A stretch of 64,000 bases of DNA, taken from Turnera subulata (taxonomy: Eukaryota > Streptophyta > Magnoliopsida > Malpighiales > Passifloraceae). Location: NCBI GenBank assembly GCA_028386065.3, contig JAKUCV010004797.1:133832-197831 (forward strand), read 5' to 3'. The position numbers were made by a program, and so were the translations under genes. Positions 47,673-59,179 of this stretch are shown piece after piece; position 1 is the stretch's first letter, and every line of letters begins with the position of its first letter. Under the pieces are notes generated by a model. The model saw only the letters and a program-made list of their open reading frames with translations, was not told where the DNA came from and made no database searches.

Positions 47673-49198
47673 TGTAGTATCCGGGCATGCAAACTTGACA
47701 AACAAGTGCAGTGGAAAGACCCGGAAACTTTGGAGGATCAAAGTGAAGCAACTAAATCGAACAACAAAAATGAACATACCTGAAACGGTTAGGATCTTTC
47801 ACCTAACTGAAGAACCGAATCAGCTAGAGCCGGAAGGATATCCTGCTCCTCTACGGTATCCACACGAACCGTCAATTACCAGCCGGAATCGTCTCACGAT
47901 CTCCAACCCCCGAGCACTCCCGAACCGTGGTGCTAGCTACGGATTTCTGGGAGCTTAATCTTGTGGTTTTGTGTTCTTCTTTCTTTCTCAAAGAATGGGT
48001 GTGAGTGTGTTCTTTTTCAAAACTGAAACCTCTCACTCTCAAGTCTGAAAAATCTGATGGCCATAGCAAAATGAGCACACACTAATCAGATTATTCACAC
48101 CCACTAATCTCACTCACAAAAGTGTTAGACAATGCCCAACACACTTGGCCATCATGATTAGCCTTTTGTCCAATCATGTCTCCACTAGTGCTAATGGGAT
48201 TACACATCACTTGGCACCAGGTTTGGCTCAATAATTCTGACAATTAGTGAACCAAACCAGCCCAAAAACGACACTGGTCCAACCACGGTCCAACTATAGT
48301 CCAACCACAAACCGGTTCAACCACGGTCCAACCATGGTTCAACCACCTGCTCGAATCAACGGTTCTATGTATGTGACCCTGTAGGCACTTGTAACATTCG
48401 GAAATAATTGTAAAATCTCATTTTACAATTATAAGCAAAGAGCGGCGTCTAGCAACACATCATTGCTACCCGAACGACAAGATCTGTACTGATTCAATAT
48501 GCCTCGGAACCATGTCAACGTCCTTTCGTCCCATTATCAAGATTAAACCGAGACATGGAAAACGTCAATCTCGTATATGTTTAATCTCGGTTTCTTGATC
48601 CTCGAGTTAACCGCGTAAAACGGATACCTATGATATCACCATATCATAATCCGAGCATGGCCATGCATTTCCGGTTCAATTCTATCAAGAAACCATCCGA
48701 TAATATACCCATTATATGGGTTGGACGAATCCCCTCTGGATCATACAAAACCCACTACACATTTATCATATACCCAATGATTAGCCTTAAGTCGACCCAG
48801 TTACGGATGACTAGCAATAATATCAAAGTATACGACTCATATGTTGGGAACCTTGATGATCTCTGGTCTAAGGACAACACATATAAGAACCACTAATGAC
48901 AATCATATAACGTTCCATGTAGGGTTCTTATGTGGGTCGGTCCAGTCCACAAGTTCTCTAACTTGTACCCGTATGTAGAATTCATATCTCATATAATTCT
49001 CAACATACGCTAGTCTTAATTTATTATTACAACCCATCCATAATAATAATCGACTAGGGACATTTTAAGAATACAAAGTATTCTAGGGTTATAAATATGT
49101 GCAAGCGATTATCTCATAATCATCTTTATTGAAATAACCTCAATGTATATACATGACTACAATCATCTATTGATTGGCTTTTGGGCATATTACTAACA
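47673..49198 (-). repeat. Copia 3' LTR (1526 bp)
   Basis: It runs tgtagtatccgggcatgc...cttttgggcatattactaaca on plus (TG...CA; TGTTAGTAATATGCCC at its minus-strand start). Differences from the other LTR are scattered substitutions plus small indels. Open frames inside it are shadows. Confidence 0.93.
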
Positions 49199-49199
49199 A

Positions 49200-51865
49200 T
49201 CTCCCACTTGCACTATAGCCAATCATCCATGTATCTAATACTAATGGATGTAGCATGGCCATCATGCTTCCGCTGTGTGAAAAGCTCAGCCAAAGGATCT
49301 GCTACATAGTTCTCAGAAGGAACTTTGTACAGCCTCAGTTGTAGAGTTAGAAATTGTTTCTTACATAGAACTCTTCTAGCTCACAGCACCATCTCCAAGA
49401 CAAAACACATAACCTGATTGCGATCTAAAGTCATCCCTGTCAGTTTGGAAGCTAGCATCTGTGTAACCTTTTACAATAAGCTCATCCACGCTTCCGTAAA
49501 CTAGGAATGCATCTTTAGTCCTTCTCTAGTACTTAAGGATGTTCTTAACTGCTATCCAGTGACTCTCACCGGGATCAGCTTGGTATCTGCTTGTGACACT
49601 CAAAGCATAAGCGACATCCGGTCGAGTACATAGCATGGCATAGATGATAGATCCTATTGCAGAAGCATAAGGAATCTTACTCATCCGCTCTCTCTCCTCA
49701 GTCGTACTAGGACATTGATTCTTTGAGAGAGCTACGCCATGTGACAAGGGCAAGAATCCTTTCTTGGAATCTTGCATGCTAAACCTCTTTAGCACTTTGT
49801 CAATATACGTACTCTGACTTAGCCCGAGAAGCCTTTTGGATCTATCTCTATAGATCTTTATACCTAACACATAGGCAGCTTCTCCTAAGTCCTTCATCGA
49901 GAAATTGTTCCCTAACCAAGTCTTTACAGACTGTAGTCGGAATGTCATTCCCAATAAGTAGGATGTCGTCAACATATAACAACAAGAAAACAGTAATGCT
50001 CCCACTAACCTTCTTGTAAATACATAGTTCATCTTCGTTCTTAGTGAAACCAAACTCTTTGATCACTTCATTAAAACGAAGATTCCAACTCCTAGAAGCT
50101 TGCTTCAACCCATAAATGGATCTTTGCAACTTGCATACCATATTAGCATTCTCTGGATCGACAAAACCTTCAGGTTGTGTCATGTACACTTCCTCTAAAA
50201 TATTTCCATTAAGGAAAGCGGTTTTGACATCCATTTTCCATATCTCATAATCATGGTATGCGGCTATGACCAACAGAATCCGGATGGATTTAACCATGGC
50301 AACTGGTGAGAAAGTTTCATCATGGTCTATACCATGAACTTGTTTGAAACCTTTCGCAACCAATCGCCCTTTATAGGTAATCACATTACCATCCATGTCG
50401 GTCTTTTCTTAAAGACCCATTTGCACCCTATGGGTTTTACCCCTTCAGGTGGATCAACCAAGGTCCATACCTTGTTTTGATACATGGATTCCATTTCCGA
50501 ATTTATGGCTTCTAGCCACTTCTTGGAGTCCGGACCCGTAATGGCCTGCTGATAGGAAGTGGGCTCATCCTCATCTATGAGCATCACGTCTCTAGTATGA
50601 GTCATGAGAAATCCATATCTCTCAGGCTCATACTAAATCCTATCCGACCTATGCGGTCCATGTGTTACAGGTATAGGATTCTCATCCACAACATCTTGTG
50701 GTTCCTGTCCTTGTTCCATCTCGGCCTCTAGATCTCGAACTTCTTCGTGTTCTTTTTTTCTCCCACTGATTCCTCTAAAAATAAATTCTCTTTCTAGAAA
50801 AATAGCAGTCCGAGCAACAAACACTTTGTGGTCGGTGGGATTATAGAAGTAATACCCTTTTGTTTCCTTTGGGTATCCTACAAAGAGGCACTTCTCGGAT
50901 TGAGGGTCGAGTTTATCTGATGCTTCACATCTCACGTAAGCTTCACAACCCCAAATCCTCATAAATGACAAATTGGGACGCTTTCCAGTCCATATCTCAT
51001 ATGGTGTCTTTTCGACGGATTTAGATGGAACACGGTTAAGTGTAAATGCAACACTCAATAATGCATGTCCCCAAAATGAATAAGGAAGGTCTGCTTGACT
51101 CATCATAGAACGAACCATGTCTAACAAAGTTCTATTCCTCCTTTCAGATATACCATTCCATTGAGGCGTACCTAGTGGAGTAAGCTGTGATACTATACTA
51201 CATTGCTTTAGATGATCAAGAAATTCTCGGCTCAAGTATTCACCTCCTTGATCAGATCGAAGCATTTTAATACTTTTACCGAGTTGATTCTGTACTTCAT
51301 TCTTTAATTCTTTGAACTTTTCAAAGAATTCTGACTTGTGTTTCATTAGATACACATAGCCATATCTACTGAAATCATCAGTAAATGTAATGAAGTATTG
51401 AAAACCACCTCTAGCTTGTGTCGACATAGATCCGCATACATCACTATGTATAAGACCTAACAAGTCCGAAGCCCTTTTACCTTTACCAGCAAAAGGAGTC
51501 TTCGTCATCTTGCCTAACAAACATGACTCACATGTCTCAAATGATTCAAAATCAAATGAGCCTAAAAGTCCATCTTTATGGAGTTTAGAAATACGAGTCT
51601 CGTTTATATGGTCCAATCGACAATGCCTAAGATTGGTTTCATTAGAATCGTTCATTCTAACCTTCTTCGCATTAATGTTATAGATTGGCGTTTCTAGGTT
51701 TAGAACATACAAACCATTGCTTAAATACGCACCACCATAATAAACATCATTGGAATAAATAGAACAACAATTGTCCTATTTTACAAATGAAAAACCTTTC
51801 TTTTCAAGACAAGACACAAAAATCAAATTCCTGCTTATGGTCGGTACATAGTAACAATTGTCTAG
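49200..51865 (-). pseudogene. Copia pol: integrase, reverse transcriptase, RNase H remnant
   Basis: GAG-pre-integrase (51650-51510: LDHINETRISKLHKDG, CESCLLGKMTKTPF), integrase core (LLGLIHSDVCG, YFITFTDDFSRYGYVYLM, a GTPQWNGISERRNRTL stretch; D-D-E residues present) at 51480-51000. RT: WVFKK (50410), KGRLVAKGFKQVHGIDHDET, WKMDVKTAFLNGNILEEVYM, QLQ-like KLQRSIYGLKQASRSW and the catalytic LLYVDDILLIG (about 49950). RNase H begins (LIVKGYTDASFQTD...SGYVFCLG) but jumps directly to SENYVADPLAELF, so the central RNase H part is lost. Stops and frameshifts near 51860, 50610, 50400 and 49860 also break it. Confidence 0.9.
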
Positions 51866-51867
51866 TT

Positions 51868-52904
51868 CTAAACCAAACCACTCAGTAAGGTAAGATAGTA
51901 AGTTCCTACGGCTAATGCAGCAACTCTTGCTCCATTTCCCACACGCAGGTCTATCTTACCCTTTGCCAATCTCATACTCTTTCTCAGTTCCTTCACATTT
52001 ACACAAATGTGAGAACCACATCCAGTATCTAATACCCATGATGCTGAGATAGAGATATTAGCTTCTATAACGAAAATACCTGAAGTGGAAGTCTCACTTC
52101 CCTTCTGCTTCTTTACCTCTTCAAGGTAAATAGGGCAGTTGCGCTTCCAATGGCCCGGTTTGTTGCAATGGAAACAATGTCCTTCCTTTGCAATACCACC
52201 CTTGGGTTTCAGCACGTGGTCACAAGAAGATGCACATGCACCAAACTTTTTGGCACATTTCTTCTTCTTGTTGAACTTTGCTTTACCCTTTCCTTTGCCT
52301 TTTCCAATCATGATAATGTTGGATTTGTTTGCCCTCATTTGTTTCTCAATTGTTCCCAACATGTTAAGCAACTCAGACAATGATTTGTCAAGATGATTCA
52401 TATTGAAGTTCATGACAAATTGGCTGTAACTATCCGGCAACGATTGCAGGACTAGAACAACAGCCAACTCCTTCTGCAAAGGAAAACCAAGACCCTTAAG
52501 GCTCTCAATGTATCTAACCATTTTGAGCACACGAGGTCTTACGGGTGATGACTCAGCCATCCTGCATTGGAACAATGCCTTAGTGGTCTCATACCTCTCA
52601 GGTGTTCGATCACATCGAACGCCCCCAATTTCTCATTTGCTTCTGAAGCTCAGAGTCCATGGTTATAAGCATAAGGCATGATGCATCCAACGCATCATCA
52701 AGATGCTTCTTGTAAGCATCCCTTCCTACCCTAGAAGCACTAGGCACCGGTTCATTTGGAACAGGCCCTTCAAGGACATACAATTTATTTTTCTTGATTG
52801 AGGACTATCCTCAAATTACGATACCATTTTAGGAAGTTATTCCCATTCAGCTTTTCCTTCTAAAGGACCGATCGCAGTGATATTGTGATAGTGTTTTGTG
52901 CCAT
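51868..52904 (-). pseudogene. Copia gag and protease
   Basis: Gag likely starts at the ATG at 52904 (MAQNTITISLRSV), followed in a shifted frame by EKLNGNNFLKWYRNLRIVLN. The long open part starts at 52575 and holds the gag core (RYIESLKGLGFPL, VLQSLPDSYSQFVMNFNM), a basic stretch GKGKGKGKAKFNKKKK, a CCHC zinc knuckle CFHCNKPGHWKRNC (residues about 134-147 of this frame) and the aspartic protease motif WVLDTGCGSHIC. Breaks near 52610, 52830 and 51866 prevent a single protein. Confidence 0.87.
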
Positions 52905-53580
52905 GGAAATTCTACAACAATGATCTACTAACACAAATAAGAGTCATGCATACTAAATCATTTAACAAGGAATTCTATTAAATGATACTCCTACTATATA
53001 AATCAAGACAATCATATAAGTAGGCCAAGATCCATATTTCACTACTAGATAAGTCAGCTTTGGCTGATCGCTTACTTCATAGTTATTTAGGTAGACAACT
53101 CTTGTCAATTACATCTCATATAACTCTTGGATAGTTGAGCGAACAACACTTAGCAATTCCTTTTATAAGCTTTCAAATAGGCGCTGTAAGTAAAAAAATT
53201 CTAATAGATAGGGGAGTTCAAGCAGATGTTAAATTAGGGTGAGGTGGACTATTCTAGTCAACAGGCCACTTCTTGTCTATCTCATAGACATTACTTAACT
53301 CCTTGCCTCTAAGTCCTTAATCCTATTAAGATGACCTAGTTAAGTCCAAACACACAATAAGCAGTTCAGATATTACAATTATCCAGTCGCACCTTGCTAG
53401 GATAAACATTGGCACCTTGCTTTGGCAAAACCTACCAAGTGTTGATCTAAGCAATGATGAGTGCTTATCATGGAAGGCAACTAAGAACTTAATATTTTCA
53501 TCAACATATTATTCCAATACATTACATGCATGTTCTTGATGAATCATATATTGATGTTTGTAAATTTGGAAACCAAAGAT
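52905..53580. other. Copia leader, proximal part
   Basis: This part of the element's transcribed leader lies between the palindrome array and gag. It has no coding sequence or repeats that I can support. Confidence 0.5.
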
Positions 53581-53587
53581 ACATGTA

Positions 53588-54340
53588 AACATCGATGCCC
53601 AAAAGTGAACATCGATGTCTTTGAGAATCTGATTCTCCCAACACCTTGGTAATGCACAAGGACATCGATGTCCATTTCTGCACATCGATGTCCATTGGCC
53701 TCGGGTACTCTAGGACATCGATGTCCTGTCATGAACATCGATGTCATTTGGCCTCTGGAACACAAGGACATTGATGTCCTGTCATGAACATCGATGTCCT
53801 TGAGGCTCTGGAAGTCCAAACTATTTGGTAGAGCTCAATAACATTGATGTTCAACTCTTGGACATCGATGTTGGAAAGTTCCAACGGTTCATTGGCCTCT
53901 GGAACTCATGAACATCGATGTTCAACTCTTGGAAATCGATGTTGGCAAGTTCCGAAAGTTCATTGGCCTCTGGAACTCAAGAACATCGATGTTCAACTCT
54001 TGGACATCGATGTTGGAAAGTTCTGAAGGTCCAAAAACTTGGCAGTAGTTTTAAACATCGATGTCTAACCTTTAAACATCGATGTTTGAGACTCTAGAAT
54101 ACTAGGACATCGATGTCCTGTCATGAACATCGATGTCCATTGGTCTCTGGAATCTCAAACCAAGCTCACAGGGCTCTTGAACATCGATGTTAAATCTTGA
54201 ACATCGATGTTCGTGGGATTCTGATAAGGCCAACCTTCATGGAACATCGATGTTATGACGCATAATATCGATGTCCAGTAGGCTCGGCCAAGCCTAATTT
54301 CATGTGGACATCGATGTCCATCTGATGAACATCGATGTCC
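53588..54340. repeat. Array of 24 paired acatcgatgt palindromes in Copia leader
   Basis: Sites (base before each core) are at 53588, 53608, 53661, 53681, 53714, 53734, 53767, 53787, 53840, 53861, 53911, 53932, 53982, 54003, 54054, 54075, 54106, 54126, 54180, 54200, 54243, 54264, 54307 and 54328. Nineteen cores are perfect acatcgatgt and five have one mismatch. All form pairs 20 or 21 bp apart. Flanking bases often extend the palindrome (ggacatcgatgtcc, gaacatcgatgttc). Some 53-bp and 71-72-bp units are evident tandem duplicates. Small frames on both strands here are not genes. Confidence 0.95.
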
Positions 54341-54598
54341 TGGCCCTGCTACACATGAACGACAATCATTCTATACGAAAACCGACGGTCGATTTTCGTT
54401 TTGTCGAACTCTTTCGACTTACTTCCAATATCCTCTTGATTGACATCTCATACCAATCAAGTTCTTGTTGTCAAACAATTTTGACATAAACCAACATCAA
54501 CATATATATCACATATACATAATTAAAAACAATATATCAAATACTTACAGAACATATCAAACATATGCACATAAATTCAGTTTAGAGCTTCACAAGAG

Positions 54599-54610
54599 GC
54601 TCCGCTACCA
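54599..54610 (-). promoter_or_regulatory. Copia primer-binding site
   Basis: Minus-strand TGGTAGCGGAGC starts two bases (one spacer base) after the LTR end ...ATACTACA. It is identical to the PBS of the Gypsy-type element at 1674-1685. Confidence 0.75.
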
Positions 54611-54611
54611 C

Positions 54612-56126
54612 TGTAGTATCCGGGCATGCAAGCTTGACAATCAAGTGCAGCGAAAAGACCCGGAAACTTTGGAGGATCCAAGTGAAGCAACTAAATCGAA
54701 CAACAAAATTGAACATACCTGAAACGGTTAGGATCTTTCACCTAACTGAAGAACCGAATCAGCTAGAGCCGGAAGGATATTCTACTCCTCTACGGTATCC
54801 ACAAGAACCGTCAATCACCAGCCGGAATCGTCTCACGATCTCCAACCCCCGAGCACTCCCGAACCGTGGTGCTAGCTACGGATTTCCGGGAGCTTAATCT
54901 TGTGGTTTTGTGTTCCTCTTTCTTTCTCAAAGAATGGGTGTGAGTGTGTTCTTTTTCAAAACTGAAACCTCTCACTCTCAAGTCTGAAAAATCTGATGGC
55001 CATAGCAAAATGAGCACACACTAATCAGATTATTCACACCCACTAATCCTACTCACAAAAGTGTTAGACAATGGCCAACACACTTGGCCATCATGATTAG
55101 CCTTTTGTCCAATCATGTCTCCACTAGTGCTAATGAGATTACACATCACTTGGCACCAGGTTTGGCTCAATAATTCTGACAATTAGTGAACCAAACCAGC
55201 CCAAAAACGACACTGGTCTAACCACGGTACAACCATGATCCAACCACAAACCGGTTCAACCATGGTCCAACCACCTGCTCGAATCAACGGTTCTATGTGT
55301 GTGACCCTGTAGGCACTTGTAACATTCGGCAATAATTGTAAATTCTCATTTTACAATTATAAGCAAAGAGCGGCGTCTAACAACACATCATTGCTACCCG
55401 AACGACAAGATCAGTACTGATTCAATATGCCTCGGAACCATGTCATCGTCCTTTCGTCCCATTATCAAGATTAAACCGAGACATGGAAAATATCAATCTC
55501 GTATATGTTTAATCTCGGTTTCTTGATCCTCAAGTTAACCGCGTAAAACGGATACCTATGATATCACCATATCATAATCCGAGTATGGCCATGCATTTCC
55601 GGTTCAACTCTATCAAGTAAACATCCGATAATATACCCGTTATATGGGTTGGACGAATCCCCTCTGGATCATACAAAATCCACTACACATTTATCATATA
55701 CCCAATGATTACCCTTAAGTCGACCCAGTTACGGATGACTAGGAATAATATCAAAGTATACGACTCATATGTTGGGAACCTTGATGATCTCAGGTCTAAG
55801 GACAACACATATAAGAACCACTAATGACAATCATATAACGTTCCATGTAGGGTTCTTATGTGGGTCGGTCTAGTCCACAAGTTCTCTAACTTGTACCCGT
55901 ATGTAGAATTCATATCTCATATAATTCTCAACATACGCTAGACTTAATTTATTATTACAACCCATCCATAATAATAATCGACTAGGGACATTTTAAGAAT
56001 ACAAAGTATTCTAGGGTTATAAATATGTGCAAGCGATTATCTCATAATCATATTTATTGGAATAACCTCAATGTGTATACATGACTACAATCATCCATTG
56101 ATTGGCTTTTGGGCATATTACTAACA
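54612..56126 (-). repeat. Copia 5' LTR (1515 bp)
   Basis: Direct repeat of 47673-49198 with the same termini; it abuts the PBS on its left and the TSD ctcgg on its right. It would carry the element's promoter, reading towards lower coordinates. Confidence 0.93.
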
Positions 56127-56131
56127 CTCGG

Positions 56132-56860
56132 ATGCCTTGAGATAGGAATAGGGGGCAGTGGTCGGATTTCTTCTTGCTTCCTGATGTCAGATGCAGCCCA
56201 GGAAACCACAAACTCCACTCCCCTTTAGCAAATACTCTGTCAATCTTACTAGATGAAAAAGAGTTACCCCATGTGAAGACACGGTCTGTCAGGGTGAATT
56301 CAATTAAATTTAGCCCTTGGATAAAACTATGGAAAGCATCAGCACCCCTTCTGCATATCCGTCTACTTTTCCTATCTGAGATTTCAAGGGTCTCGTTGAA
56401 GTCACCACAAACGAGCCATGGTGAGCTAAAAGAGGCTTTTAAAGAAACAAGCTCTGCAAACATTTGAATTCTGGATTCAGTTGATGATCCCCCGTAGACT
56501 CCACATATAGTGACATATTTGTTCAGTTTCAGAATTATAGCTTCCGCTATAATCCAGTGTGCTCCACGCTTCACTTTTACCACTTTGGAAAAATTAGTGT
56601 CCCATATCAAAACCATTCCACCAGCCCGACCATTCGAGTCGACTGCAGCAAAATCAATACTACCAGGCCCTCATAATTTATGGCAAATAAACAGGTCCAT
56701 CCTAGTGTATTTGGTTTCGCATAGGAAGGGCAGGTTGATATACAAACTCTGAATGTAATCGCGCACCTGTATCTGTTTGCCGCGGGAGCAAACACCTCTA
56801 ACATTCCAAGACAAGACATTACACGTAATGAGAGTAGAAATCACTTAGGCAGGGAAGAGG
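56132..56860 (-). pseudogene. LINE ORF2, endonuclease part
   Basis: It starts near ITCNVLSWNVRGVCSRGKQI, with the metal-binding Asn/Trp-Asn pattern of the EEP fold. A CETKYTRMDLF segment (catalytic Glu), GRAGGMVLIWDTNFSK, WLVCGDFNETLEISDRKS, DRVFTWGN and a KKKSDHCPLFLS stretch with the catalytic SDH follow. A TGA at 56671-56673 replaces the Trp of the usual KLWGPG and is the only stop. It lies just downstream of ORF1. The frame is cut at the Copia TSD and continues at 47667. Confidence 0.88.
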
Positions 56861-56862
56861 TC

Positions 56863-59127
56863 TCAGGCATCGGCCCGCGATCTCGCCCAATCAAAGGCTT
56901 CTTCTACAATCATTCCTTCCACCAGCAGATTAGTGTCTTGGCTACAACTCAATCTGTCCCATCCAATACAGTCACCTATGCGGGTATTTTCCTCGGCTTC
57001 CATGACACTGAAAGAGACTTGTACCACTTCTAAGCCCTCCTTTGCCTTGCTCGCCTTTTTATTCATCCTCCTTATACCTGAATCCGACTCCAATTGACGA
57101 CTCTCTGGTGTTGAGACCACACTGCCTGTCTTGGTTATGTATTTCATTTTGTTATGTCTCTCTCCATTCATCCTTTGCAAGACCTCCATCACTTTCTTTT
57201 CAACTTCCTGCTGCAGGGACCAGTAGTTATTGATGCTAGGTGACGAAGGCCACGAACCACTCCAGCTGGATATAGATGAGGGACTAACGGTTGTGTGAGA
57301 GCACGAGGACGCCAAGCCTTCAAAAGGATTAAATATTAACTGATTTGGGCTTTTATCTGGGATGGTAGACATGGGTTGGGTATTGGGGTAGGGTACAATA
57401 GGCAATGGGCTTAGATAGTTCTCACTAGGCCCAGGATTGTTATTCGAGATCACATCTGTAGGGTATTGGGGTGAGGGTACAGTGGTGCAATTTTGGCCCA
57501 TGGCTTGACAGCTTGGTCTAGGGAATGGTGGAGAAAGGTTAATAGCGACAGGAGATATAGTGGGGTCAAGGGATGTCGATATACTCACGCGTGCAGAAAG
57601 TTCTGAGGGGATAGAATTAGGGGAATGGGGACTTACTGACATGTTTGATGTCTCGGGTTCCTTGTTGGTTCTTTCTATGATTGGTCGCAGCAGAAACGGG
57701 TCCTCAGAACTAGTCGAGTCGATATGGGAATCCTCGGACAGGGGGCGTGCTGCCAATATCGAGGGGTCACCTCCAGAAGATTGTTGCACCGGTGAGTTAT
57801 CCGGCTTGCTGGAGGTGTCTGCAGCATCTTGGCCGGAATTATCTTCAAAGCTTTTCAGTTTTTGACCCGAATTTGGCCAACTCCAATCCAAAGGGTCAAG
57901 TTGAGATTCAAACAAAGCTACTTCGTAATTTGCCTCGCCAATTTTGACAGACAATACCTTGTTGATGATAGCGTTTTTGTCTGTTAGTATGAGGATCTCT
58001 GTCACATCCATTTTTGTTCTAGAACTAGACTGAGAGCTCCAGTCCACCAAAGTACCAACGCAAGACATTATCACCCAAAAAAAATCCTCAGTCCAGGCGT
58101 ATGGTGGGACGCCCTTTACCAATAACCAGCAGAGCCTGTTGAAGGCAGAGTCACCTTCTTTCCATGGTCTGAAAATTTCAAAAATTTTTGAGATAGCATC
58201 GACCCTTCTATTGATAAAGGCATCCCTCTTTTTGGCTGAGAAGAATTGGACTAAGAAGGATACACCTCCCAACGGAATAATCCTACTCACCTCAGAATCA
58301 GTACTGTAGAGTAACTCTGATACTACTCCTGGCGACATGAGGCTCTTGAGAACACCGAATGCACAGTCATGAAGCTAGTTTAGAGAAGCATCCTTTGGGA
58401 TAAAAGATGAACATGGTAGGCCAACAAGAGTGGTATTCCCATAGGCATCAGGTACCTTGAGATTGTCGTCAGCTCGAACCACCTCTGCAAAGGATCTGTT
58501 GTCTCGGAGACCCGCCGGAGCAGGTTTAGTCCTAGCAGCTTGTTTGTTCTTTGATTCTTCGTTCCCGTTTTTCGTGTTTGTAGCGCGAGCCCTAGCCACA
58601 CTAGCGATGAGTCTTTCTCCGTCTACTTGCATCGAACTGATGTGCTTAATGAGGAATTGGGGCTGAACGTTATTTTTGAATCTAACGAAAGCAAAGCGCT
58701 TTCCTTTGTTATTCAGTTTCCTTGGGATAAATACTTCCAACACCTCACCGTATTTGGACATGCCCAGGTGAATATCCGTAGGGAGCCATCTTCTTGGTAC
58801 GTTTGCAACGTACAAGCTGAGAACCTGGTTGTTATTTATGGCGTTCTGTATGGTCCTACGATTCCAGCGAGAGAATTGTCGAGATGTAGGGGAGTCGTGG
58901 GCTGCTAGGTGATGGGGTTGGTTGAGGAATTCTGGGATGGCAGAATGGGTGTTTTGATAGTTTTCGTTTGGGGGATAGTTGGTGAGCTGGGTATTTGGTG
59001 GTGAAAAGCTAGGTTGCAGGGATAAAGACGACGGGGCTAGGGTGTTTTGGGCGTTTTTAGGGTAGTGGATCGGTGGGTAACCTCCTGGAAGACCAGGAGA
59101 CATGGGGTGGGAAAGAAGGGGGTACAT
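56863..59127 (-). pseudogene. LINE ORF1 (RNA-binding protein), one in-frame stop
   Basis: About 755 codons in one frame, interrupted only by TAG at 58375-58377. The N-terminus (MYPLLSHPMSPGLPGGYPPI) is proline-rich. An RRM-like domain follows at about residues 105-180 (SLYVANVPRRWLPTDI, RFAFVRF). A second conserved part (LCWLLVKGVPPYAWTEDFFW) resembles the DUF4283-type region of plant retroelement proteins, then a Ser/Pro-rich linker and the tail GDCIGWDRLSCS...EEAFDWARS, shared with the LINE at 21835. ORF1 coats LINE RNA; no zinc knuckle was found. Confidence 0.85.
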
Positions 59128-59163
59128 GGTTCTGGACAGATTGTGGCTTATTGTGTGTGCCTT

Positions 59164-59179
59164 TTAAACCCTGGCTTTT
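59164..59179. repeat. Target-site duplication of the LINE, right copy
   Basis: Ttaaaccctggctttt, identical to 37586-37601. Sequence from here rightwards is the displaced upstream region of the F-box gene at 35522-37450. Confidence 0.9.

Larger units (their letters stand above)
47668..56131 (-). mobile_element. Complete Copia retrotransposon with TSDs
   Basis: The element is 47673-56126 (8454 bp), flanked by ctcgg (47668-47672, 56127-56131). The LTRs are 47673-49198 and 54612-56126, clearly very similar. PBS is 54599-54610 and the PPT 49199-49210 (minus CAAGTGGGAGAT). Gene order on the minus strand is gag, protease, integrase, RT, RNase H, which is Copia order. Integrase and RT wording suggests the Angela/Tork group. 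The protein frames are broken and RNase H is deleted. An unusual array of palindromes fills the leader between PBS and gag. Inserted within LINE ORF2; removal restores the LINE frame. Confidence 0.93.
37602..59163 (-). mobile_element. Full-length L1-type LINE carrying two nested elements
   Basis: It lies between 16-bp target duplications, with poly(A) at 37602-37611 on the minus strand and a polyadenylation signal just before it. Without the CACTA (38830-45728) and Copia (47673-56126) inserts and their extra TSD copies it is about 6.2 kb, the usual length of plant L1 elements, with ORF1 starting 36 bp from the 5' end. ORF1 has one in-frame stop; ORF2 has one stop in the endonuclease and a few frameshifts in RT. 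It is recent enough for its ends to be intact but is no longer autonomous. Confidence 0.92.

Noticed and set aside
47695..47958. Identical-looking frames at 47695-47958 and 54634-54897
   Set aside because: Both lie in the two LTR copies of the same Copia; no protein family recognised.
53544..54026. Small frames across the palindrome array (repeating DIDV/HRC words)
   Set aside because: They are translations of the acatcgatgt repeats; spacings of 20, 53 and 71 bp do not keep a reading frame.
53588..54340. CRISPR array
   Set aside because: Repeats are 10-bp palindromes with short irregular spacers inside a plant retrotransposon; there are no cas genes, and the DNA is eukaryotic.
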